Below, piece by piece: positions 16,278 through 21,949 of a stretch of 23,610 nucleotides of DNA (position 1 is the first letter of the stretch; each line of letters opens with the position of its first letter). Made by a program: the position numbers and the translations under genes. The stretch covers positions 1 through 23,610 of the forward strand of contig MWJR01000148.1 of NCBI GenBank assembly GCA_002127415.1. Direction: 5' to 3'. Under the pieces are notes generated by a model. That model had not been told where the DNA came from. It saw only the letters and a list, made by a program, of their open reading frames with translations, and searched no databases. This stretch comes from Calditrichaeota bacterium AABM5.125.24. Lineage in GTDB: Bacteria; Electryoneota; AABM5-125-24; Hatepunaeales; Hatepunaeaceae.

Positions 16278-17456
16278 CTACCGCCCTCGCAGCACCCGCT
16301 TGATGTGCTGCACCTTGTCCCAATCCTCGGTGCTCCGCTCAGGCAGAGACCTCCAGTATTCAAAGATCAAAACCATAATCAGCGTGGCAACGAGTGATAC
16401 AACCGCGGCAATCATAACTATCATTCTTCGCGGCGGGCGGCTCTTCCGGTTGGGCGCCAGCGCCCTATCCAACACCTGAACGTTGGCGGTCTCCCGTTGC
16501 TCCTGAATGCGAGCGCTCTCATACTGAGGATATATATATTCCAGAAGCCTGGTCTGAATCCCTATCTGCCAGAATAATTCGGCATACTGCCGGCCCACTT
16601 CAGGAAGCTCCTGCAGCCCGATGAACAGCTCTCCCTCCCTGCCTGAAATCAACGAGTTATATTTGCGTTCAAGCTCCCTGGAGGTCGCAGAGAGCTGCCC
16701 CACCAACGGGTGATCCTTTCCAAAGCTGTTCCGAATCACCTCGAACCTGACGTCGGCGGCGAGCTGTTTGGCCTTCAGTTCGGAGGCAGTGTTGATCATT
16801 ACGACCATCTGTTCGGTGAGCTGTATCGCCCCGGTGCGATGCTGGAAAGCCTGTAGTCTGTCCTGCAGAGCGGCCAGGGTATCGCCAACCTGCTGAAGGC
16901 GGCGCTCGATGAAGTGCCTGTTCTTTCGCGCCGTCTCGCTGGTAATACCACTGTAGATAGCATCCAACTCTTCGACGCAGGCGTCGGCCATTGCAGCCGC
17001 AAGTTCGGGGTCGCGGTCTTCCACCGTCACCTTAATCGACCGATCCTCCCGGGTTACGATGGTCATATGGCTCCCAAACGCCATCAGAACATCCTCCAGA
17101 TAGACATTCTCGTCCATTCCATAGACCTGGCGCAAGTCAAACCGCTCGACTATCCGCTCCTTCAGGGTTCTGCTGCCGAGGATGGTCTGGTATATCTCCT
17201 CTGAAGGCAACTCAAGTCCGAAACTGGTGGCTACACCAATCAACTCCTGCGGCAGGAAAGACGGCATACCCCCGGCAGCCCCGCTGGATGGCAGGATCAC
17301 TGTGGCAGCGGAATACCAGACCGGCAGAAGCAGGGCGATAACCACCGCCGCTGCTACCACCAGAAGTAAGTTCACAATGAACAACTTGCGCCATCTGGCC
17401 AGCAGAATGAGCAGGTCGTAAAAATTCAACCGCACCACCGGCTCGCGCTTCTCCAT
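16278..17456 (-). CDS. Chain-length determinant (Wzz/PCP family) without kinase domain
   Basis: This 392-residue polysaccharide co-polymerase has a short cytoplasmic N-terminus, a first membrane helix (about 25-47), a periplasmic domain rich in helix and coiled coil (about 48-340), a basic proline-containing segment (NRKSRPPRR) and a second membrane helix (about 345-366). It ends with a 25-residue basic tail and has no C-terminal tyrosine autokinase domain and no Tyr cluster, so it is PCP-1-like in layout. Its job would be to set polymer length together with the neighbouring Wzy. The ATG start at 17456 is well supported by AAGGGG a few bases upstream. The gap to the Wzi-like gene upstream is 18 nt. 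Confidence 0.9.
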   Translation of the reverse strand: MEKREPVVRLNFYDLLILLARWRKLFIVNLLLVVAAAVVIALLLPVWYSAATVILPSSGAAGGMPSFLPQELIGVATSFGLELPSEEIYQTILGSRTLKERIVERFDLRQVYGMDENVYLEDVLMAFGSHMTIVTREDRSIKVTVEDRDPELAAAMADACVEELDAIYSGITSETARKNRHFIERRLQQVGDTLAALQDRLQAFQHRTGAIQLTEQMVVMINTASELKAKQLAADVRFEVIRNSFGKDHPLVGQLSATSRELERKYNSLISGREGELFIGLQELPEVGRQYAELFWQIGIQTRLLEYIYPQYESARIQEQRETANVQVLDRALAPNRKSRPPRRMIVMIAAVVSLVATLIMVLIFEYWRSLPERSTEDWDKVQHIKRVLRGR

Positions 17457-17474
17457 ATCACCCCTTAACAGTTT

Positions 17475-19133
17475 CTAATATCGATACCCCGCCGACAGGA
17501 AGAACCTGTCCTGCAGGAAAGTCGAATGATCCCCATTCAGCCAGCCGGCCTGGAGGATTATGCCGGTTTCAGGCTCCCAGCTCAACGTAGCCTCGATGCT
17601 GCTCCAGTCTTCACGGTCGCCGTCCAAGAAGTAAATCTTCTCCTCCGAACCGCTCCGAATGGTCTCCGTCGGATCGCCGCCGACTGAACCGTGACGGTTG
17701 AGATCGACCGTGAGGTCAAATTCCAACCACCGGCGTGGCCTGTAGCAGACCCGCCATCGCAGACGGTCCGAATTCGGCGACAGGCTGCTCCCGAGGCTGG
17801 AAGTCCAGTTGGTGTAACGATTCGCCGGATAGAAGTGCGAATAGACGAATGGCTGGAGCCTGGTGTATTCGATCCCGGACTCGAGCCCGTCGATACCGGT
17901 GTCAGTCATCCAGCCCCCCACAAGAATCCCGAACTTGTTCGACGGATCGCCCTCTCCGATGGCGGAGACCTTCATATCGTCGATGAGCAGCTCAGCGTAA
18001 ACAATCCCCCGCTTCGCCACCCTCAAGGCGATGTCTCCGGACATCAGCACGTTGTCCTGATCGCCGCCGTTGTGCTCGGCGGAAAAATAGAAGTTTATCG
18101 GGTTCAGATACGCCGCGTCCAGACCCCGCTCGCCCCAGATGATAGTCTCGTTTATCCCGAAGACCACCGTTTCCCACGGTGAATACTCGAGCCGATGCGC
18201 CGACAGCCACTTCGGGGAGGGTTCAACACGCGCCCAATCCTCAGTTGTGCGATATAAGGTGTCAACCGGCACACCCGTAGCCTGCAATTTCCCGGCCAGA
18301 TACACGAACCTCACCCGCTTCACCGGCTCAACTATCAGTCGCAGATGATCGAATGACGGGCCCAATCCTGACAGCAGCAGACCGTCCTCATACCCTGGCC
18401 CCCAGGAGGCTCTATCCTTCCCGAAGGTAACCTCGACCATCCTCCAGCCAGCGGTGATATAGGCCTCGGTCATATCGTAGTAGGTCACATCTCCACCCTG
18501 CAGAGGCCCCACGTAGCCGTAACTGTCCACCAGAAGGCTGTCCCTGTGCAGGTATGGCCCATTCCCACGTTCAACGTGGTCCACGAACCGGAAGTAGTAT
18601 CCAATCCTTCGGCTGAAGTTACCCCGGAACTGGATACCGGTCGCACGCCTGAAGATGGTCTTATCATCATCGGCATCGATCCCTGCCCACCCCACCGGAT
18701 CGAGGATGAAGCTGAAACGGTCCGACCTGAGTCCGCTCAGGTGCCAGTGCGGGCTCTTGAGTGCGGCGCTCGGGTTGTAGCGGGTCGGACGGGGCATCCT
18801 CTTGGGACCGTCATCGCTCGGTTCCAGCCGCTCGATGTCCCAGGCGAACTCGCGGATGAAGTAATCGAGGTCGGCCTCGAGCACCCGGTCATTCAGCTTC
18901 GGGAAGCTGAATGCCGCCAGATACAGCATCCGGCCCACCTCAAGGCGCGAGACGGGTCGCACGCTAACAGCCCATATCGGCAGCATACCACGCACTGCGC
19001 ACCGATCCAGGAAGCGGTAAACGGGGTCGCCGACCGGCACCGCTGCTGAGCCCTTATCAACCGCCAGCACTTCACTCTGACCGATCAACAAAGACGCCGA
19101 TATGACAATGATACCGAGACTTCGAATGATCAC
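17475..19133 (-). CDS. Wzi-like capsule assembly outer-membrane protein
   Basis: This is a 552-residue predicted outer-membrane beta barrel. Residues 1-24 are a clear signal peptide (MIIRSLGIIVISASLLIG, cleavage after EVLA). The mature protein alternates aromatic and polar residues and ends in Tyr (SAGYRY), as barrel proteins do for BAM insertion. Family-like motifs are WGPGYEDGLLLSGLG at 244-258, AHRLE at 312-316 and YLNPINFYFS at 342-351. Wzi binds capsule polymer and helps assemble it at the surface in characterised species. A longer frame opens at 19205, but starting there puts a polar stretch before the signal. The GTG at 19133 overlaps the rfbB stop by 4 nt (GTGA) and yields a normal signal peptide, so I chose it. 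It is longer than E. coli Wzi (about 480 residues). Confidence 0.85.
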   Translation of the reverse strand: MIIRSLGIIVISASLLIGQSEVLAVDKGSAAVPVGDPVYRFLDRCAVRGMLPIWAVSVRPVSRLEVGRMLYLAAFSFPKLNDRVLEADLDYFIREFAWDIERLEPSDDGPKRMPRPTRYNPSAALKSPHWHLSGLRSDRFSFILDPVGWAGIDADDDKTIFRRATGIQFRGNFSRRIGYYFRFVDHVERGNGPYLHRDSLLVDSYGYVGPLQGGDVTYYDMTEAYITAGWRMVEVTFGKDRASWGPGYEDGLLLSGLGPSFDHLRLIVEPVKRVRFVYLAGKLQATGVPVDTLYRTTEDWARVEPSPKWLSAHRLEYSPWETVVFGINETIIWGERGLDAAYLNPINFYFSAEHNGGDQDNVLMSGDIALRVAKRGIVYAELLIDDMKVSAIGEGDPSNKFGILVGGWMTDTGIDGLESGIEYTRLQPFVYSHFYPANRYTNWTSSLGSSLSPNSDRLRWRVCYRPRRWLEFDLTVDLNRHGSVGGDPTETIRSGSEEKIYFLDGDREDWSSIEATLSWEPETGIILQAGWLNGDHSTFLQDRFFLSAGYRY

Positions 19134-20167
19134 CCCGAATGCCGCCCGGCATATTGACGTTGATAATATTCCAGATACCCCCCGGTCACCACCGACTGAA
19201 CCCACTCCAAATTATCAAGATACCACTGAACCGTCTTCGGCAGCGCTTCCGCGAAGGTGTGTGCCGGCGTCCATCCGAGTTCCAGCTCGATCCTGCCGTT
19301 ATCCATCGCGTAACGCCGGTCGTGCCCGGGACGGTCTTTCACAAACGTGATGAGGGATTCAGGTTTACCCAATTCTTCCAACACCTTCCTGATGATATCC
19401 AGGTTTCTCATCTCGCAGTTCCCGCCGATGTTGTAGGTCTCCCCGGTTCGCCCCTTTTCGAGGACTTCAACAAGGGCCCGGCAGTGGTCTTCGACGAAGA
19501 TCCAGTCGCGCACCTGAAGACCGTCGCCGTAGACCGGTATCTCCTTGTCGGCCAGGGCATTTCTGATGAGAAGCGGCAGCAGCTTCTCCGGGAACTGGTA
19601 GGGACCGAAGTTATTTGAACAGCGGGTGATCACCACCGGCAGCTCGAAGGTCTTGTAGTAGGCCCGCACCAGCAGGTCCGCTCCGGCCTTGGAAGCTGAG
19701 TAGGGACTGTTCGGTAAAAGTCTGTTCATCTCGGTAAAAGCCGGGTCCTCCGGCTGGAGACTGCCATAGACCTCGTCTGTTGAGACCTGAACGAAGCGCT
19801 CAACCCCGCATTGACGGGCTGCGTCAAGCATCACCCTGGTTCCGATGATGTTGGTGCGCAGGAAGGGGCCCGGATCGAGTATCGACCTGTCAACGTGGGA
19901 TTCCGCCGCCAGATGCAACACACCCCAGCAGCCCTCCATCGCCTTCGCAACGTCCACGGGCTCAGCCACATCGCCCCGGATAAACCTGTATCTCGGGTGG
20001 TCTTCCACGTCCGCCAGGGAAGTTAGGTTACCGGCGTATGTGAGCAGATCCAGGTTGACCACCTCCCAATCAGGACGCTCGGTCAGGATCAGCCTGACCA
20101 GGTTGCAGCCGATGAAGCCGGCGCCGCCGGTCACCAACACCCTTCGCTTAATACCCCGGCCGCTCAA
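19130..20167 (-). CDS. rfbB: dTDP-glucose 4,6-dehydratase RfbB/RmlB
   Basis: This enzyme converts dTDP-glucose to dTDP-4-keto-6-deoxyglucose with bound NAD+, the committed step to dTDP-rhamnose and other dTDP-deoxysugars. It is 345 residues, the normal length, and an extended short-chain dehydrogenase. The NAD motif GGAGFIG is at 14-20 and LAAESHVDRS at 87-96. The catalytic Thr-Asp-Glu at 130-132 (STDEVYGS) is the dehydratase hallmark, and Tyr156-x3-Lys160 completes the site. RCSNNFGPYQFPEKLLP and GDGLQVRDWIFVEDHC follow as expected. The TTG start at 20167 overlaps the stop of the cupin gene by 4 nt (TTGA). RmlA and RmlD are not in the window, so the final sugar is unknown. Confidence 0.97.
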   Translation of the reverse strand: MSGRGIKRRVLVTGGAGFIGCNLVRLILTERPDWEVVNLDLLTYAGNLTSLADVEDHPRYRFIRGDVAEPVDVAKAMEGCWGVLHLAAESHVDRSILDPGPFLRTNIIGTRVMLDAARQCGVERFVQVSTDEVYGSLQPEDPAFTEMNRLLPNSPYSASKAGADLLVRAYYKTFELPVVITRCSNNFGPYQFPEKLLPLLIRNALADKEIPVYGDGLQVRDWIFVEDHCRALVEVLEKGRTGETYNIGGNCEMRNLDIIRKVLEELGKPESLITFVKDRPGHDRRYAMDNGRIELELGWTPAHTFAEALPKTVQWYLDNLEWVQSVVTGGYLEYYQRQYAGRHSG

Positions 20168-20619
20168 TAGAACTTCCTCGACCAGTCATAGCCGATCTCA
20201 GGGTCGTCCCAGGGACAGCGATGTTCGTCAGGATCATCGTAATTATAAACCTGGGTTGTCACATTGATGACGAGAGATTCCGTTTCGGACACGCATTTCC
20301 AACCGTGATAGACCAGCGGCGGGATATGAACCACCATCGGCCGGTGTTCCCCGAGGAAGTATTCCTTGGTGACACCTCTGGTCGGGCTGCCGTCGCGCGG
20401 ATCGTGCAGCACCAGCTTTATCATCCCCTTCACGCAGGCGACGTTGTCGGACTGCTTGTGATGATAATGCCACGCCTTGACCACGCCGGGATAGTTGGTG
20501 GTCATATAGACCTGCCCGAACCGCTCGAAAATCTCATCGTCCTCGCGCAGTATCTCCATAAGCCTCCCCCTCTCGTCGGGGATAACCCGCAGGAGCTTGG
20601 TTCTAACACCTTCGATCAT
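20164..20619 (-). CDS. dTDP-4-dehydrorhamnose 3,5-epimerase-like cupin (RmlC family)
   Basis: This 151-residue RmlC-like cupin would act on the 4-keto sugar made by the adjacent RfbB. Visible elements are the N-terminal DERGRLMEILR (15-25), the His-rich strand AWHYHHKQSD (49-58), VKGMIKLVLHDPRDGSPTRG (63-82), IPPLVYHGWK (99-108), and the C-terminal PWDDPEIGYDW (136-146) that matches the end of RmlC enzymes. The usual QGKLV motif after the first His is replaced by QSDNVACV, so the Lys that helps bind the substrate in classical RmlC is missing at that place and the reaction may differ. A TTG at 20679 would give a longer protein, but it is the -35 box of a good promoter. The ATG at 20619 has GGGAG 5 nt upstream, which settles the start. 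It is the first gene of the polysaccharide string. Confidence 0.88.
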   Translation of the reverse strand: MIEGVRTKLLRVIPDERGRLMEILREDDEIFERFGQVYMTTNYPGVVKAWHYHHKQSDNVACVKGMIKLVLHDPRDGSPTRGVTKEYFLGEHRPMVVHIPPLVYHGWKCVSETESLVINVTTQVYNYDDPDEHRCPWDDPEIGYDWSRKFY

Positions 20620-20624
20620 AAATA

Positions 20625-20629
20625 CTCCC
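20625..20629 (-). promoter_or_regulatory. Shine-Dalgarno GGGAG that fixes the RmlC-like start
   Basis: On the minus strand, GGGAG lies 5 nt before the ATG at 20619. It rules against the upstream TTG at 20679 as the start. Confidence 0.8.
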
Positions 20630-20650
20630 GATTGTTTCGTTAAACTCTGA

Positions 20651-20679
20651 AATTTACCACTACCAATTTCAGATGTCAA
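20651..20679 (-). promoter_or_regulatory. Sigma70-type promoter of the polysaccharide locus
   Basis: A perfect -35 TTGACA (20679-20674) is followed after exactly 17 nt by TAAATT (20656-20651; 4 of 6 match to TATAAT). The predicted start of transcription is near 20644, leaving a short leader of about 25 nt before the cupin start. No operator or terminator is seen in the leader. Confidence 0.65.
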
Positions 20680-20784
20680 TCATATCTATTCTCAGGTAGT
20701 AGGCTAATTTGAAATAAGTAATATGTGGATTTGGCACGGAAATTGCCACTTATCTTTTAGGTGTTAAAAAGTGATCCAGCGCAC

Positions 20785-20813
20785 TTGACAAGCGGGAAAT
20801 ATTTGCTTATAAT
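20785..20813 (+). promoter_or_regulatory. Full-consensus sigma70 promoter of the retropepsin unit
   Basis: TTGACA (20785-20790) and TATAAT (20808-20813) are both perfect and are separated by exactly 17 nt. Transcription should begin near 20820, about 230 nt before the first well-supported start codon. It is divergent from the polysaccharide promoter at 20651-20679, with about 105 bp between the two -35 boxes. Confidence 0.85.
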
Positions 20814-21053
20814 TCGCATCCATTGGCACCCAAACCAACCGATCTGCATATGAGTTACTGGGGTCATACACTGTAATTGATTTGGATCATAGCCGAGAAC
20901 CCGCTCTTAAGTGTATATTACAGGCAAGATACAAAATGATCCAACCAAGTCAAGCAATTCATTCAAGCCAAATAATATCAGTAGGTTATAGCAAATCTAA
21001 AGGATTCGTCCTTGTGGTTGGTCAGTATGTTTTTAATTTTAAGGAGGTTACAA
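20814..21053 (+). other. Long 5' leader between the + strand promoter and the small gene
   Basis: About 230 nt of AT-rich sequence lies between the predicted transcription start and the small gene. It contains one frame open from 20813 to 21136 without a credible start, and an 8-codon frame (20850-20876, MSYWGHTL) without a ribosome binding site. I see no known riboswitch and no clear terminator hairpin. The length allows for an unrecognised regulatory RNA element. Confidence 0.4.
21041..21047 (+). promoter_or_regulatory. Strong Shine-Dalgarno AAGGAGG of the small gene
   Basis: AAGGAGG, close to the full anti-SD complement, lies 6 nt before the ATG at 21054. It fixes the start of the 77-residue protein and excludes the longer frame beginning at 21012. 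Confidence 0.9.
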
Positions 21054-21287
21054 ATGGATGCCGAAATTTTATTGAGTACCGAGTTAGAAGTTTACGAGGC
21101 AAACCGCAAAATGCTTATGAAAGAGCATGCAGATGAATGGGTTTTGATCAAGGGGGATTCCATTATAAAATTCTTCAAAACTCATTCATCCGGGCTTAAA
21201 GGGGCACTTAAAAAATTTGCGGATGAGCCATTCCTTCTAAGAAAGGTTGAGGAGAAGGGCGAATTGCTCATGTTTATTCACGTATAA
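21054..21287 (+). CDS. Small partner protein of retropepsin-like protease (function unknown)
   Basis: This is a 77-residue soluble protein with no signal peptide or membrane segment. It has an acidic helical N-terminus (about 9-26, ELEVYEANRKMLMKEHAD), a beta strand EWVLIKGD at 28-35, a helix with ALKKF at 51-55, and EPFLLRKV at 58-65. The pattern helix, WVLIKGD, helix, EPFLLRKV resembles small DUF5678-like proteins, which I recall being encoded next to bacterial retropepsin-like proteases; this is memory, not a search. The start is secured by AAGGAGG 6 nt upstream. The protease gene begins 2 nt after its stop, so the two are almost certainly co-expressed. Composition is AT-rich, unlike the neighbours, which suggests transfer. 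Possible roles are partner, inhibitor or substrate of the protease. Confidence 0.75.
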   Translation: MDAEILLSTELEVYEANRKMLMKEHADEWVLIKGDSIIKFFKTHSSGLKGALKKFADEPFLLRKVEEKGELLMFIHV

Positions 21288-21289
21288 TC

Positions 21290-21721
21290 GTGAGTATATG
21301 CCAAAGATCTCTTCAAATCGCCGGGGTTACTGGACCTGTCCAAGTCGGAATACCCAGAATTCAGTCCACTCTGTATCAAAGGCGAAGAAAGACCGTCCCA
21401 AGACTAAGAAACATAATTGGTTTGGTAGATACCGGTGCGTCTAAGAGTGGCGTATCTGAAAATATTCTTCGCACTCAATTGCGGCTTAATCCGGTCGATT
21501 ACCAGCCAAGCTTTGGTATTGGGGGAAGTGTAACGGTGCCTTTATATGACATAAGCTTAGTCATGCAAATTCAGCAGCAACATTTCTCCTTCCCTCTTAT
21601 TCGAGTAAGTGGCTTAAATTTAGACCCTTGCGAATTTGATTGTCTGATCGGTAGAGATGTACTGCAACACATGTTGCTTATTTATAACGGACAGTTTGAG
21701 CAGTTTACTATATGTAGTTAA
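21290..21721 (+). CDS. Retropepsin-like aspartic protease (clan AA)
   Basis: This 143-residue single-domain aspartic protease is of the retroviral type, which would need to dimerise to form an active site. The catalytic motif is LVDTGASKSGVS at 45-56 with Asp47. A Gly-rich flap-like segment (FGIGGSVTVPLYD) lies at 75-87. The second family motif CLIGRDVLQHMLLIYNG is at 118-134, in the place of the hydrophobic-hydrophobic-Gly motif. No signal peptide or membrane helix is visible, so it is probably cytoplasmic. The N-terminal 40 residues are basic (YQRRRKTVPRLR at 29-40). The start is GTG at 21290, 2 nt after the small partner gene and without its own Shine-Dalgarno, which points to translational coupling. 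The gene is AT-rich. Substrate and role are unknown. Confidence 0.85.
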   Translation: MSICQRSLQIAGVTGPVQVGIPRIQSTLYQRRRKTVPRLRNIIGLVDTGASKSGVSENILRTQLRLNPVDYQPSFGIGGSVTVPLYDISLVMQIQQQHFSFPLIRVSGLNLDPCEFDCLIGRDVLQHMLLIYNGQFEQFTICS

Positions 21722-21949
21722 AAAATAGTAATTAAAAGCCTCTTTGCTGCACCGAATGTCCAAGTGACACAAAGCCTCGGGGTGTAAATTTTACCCAAAT
21801 CCTTCTGTCCCACCACCAATTCTTAAATTTGACGTTCCACCAGGTCTTGCCACCACCACGTAACAGTTGTAATCATTTTTACAATGTTCTCAGCGTCTAA
21901 TCAACCCGGATACAGTTCTAAGCTCTTAATCCTTAAGTCTTAACTCTCT

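Larger units (their letters stand above)
20640..21949. other. AT-rich island with opposite-strand gene pair
   Basis: Base composition drops clearly between about 20640 and 21950 relative to the GC-rich genes on both sides. The only two + strand genes of the window are here. No integrase, transposase, tRNA or convincing flanking direct repeat was found, so the mode of insertion is unknown. The 3' gap 21722-21949 contains no gene; it holds a near-palindrome GGTGTAAATTTTACCC (21781-21796) and no clear terminator. Confidence 0.7.

Noticed and set aside
20620..20679. Longer RmlC-like protein starting from TTG at 20679
   Set aside because: The TTG is the first part of a perfect -35 box, and the internal ATG at 20619 has a well-placed GGGAG.
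20850..20876. Possible 8-codon leader peptide (MSYWGHTL)
   Set aside because: There is no Shine-Dalgarno sequence, no run of one amino acid and no attenuator-like hairpin pair after it.
21012..21053. N-terminal extension of the small protein
   Set aside because: The AAGGAGG ribosome binding site lies inside the extension and directs initiation at 21054.
20813..21136. Open frame on the + strand upstream of and overlapping the small protein gene
   Set aside because: It lacks a credible start codon with a ribosome binding site and runs out of frame through a well-supported gene. A decayed gene fragment cannot be fully excluded.
20640..21949. Retrotransposon or integrated phage remnant, suggested by the retroviral-type protease
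   Set aside because: No reverse transcriptase, integrase, capsid gene or flanking duplication is visible, and the protease matches the stand-alone bacterial type.
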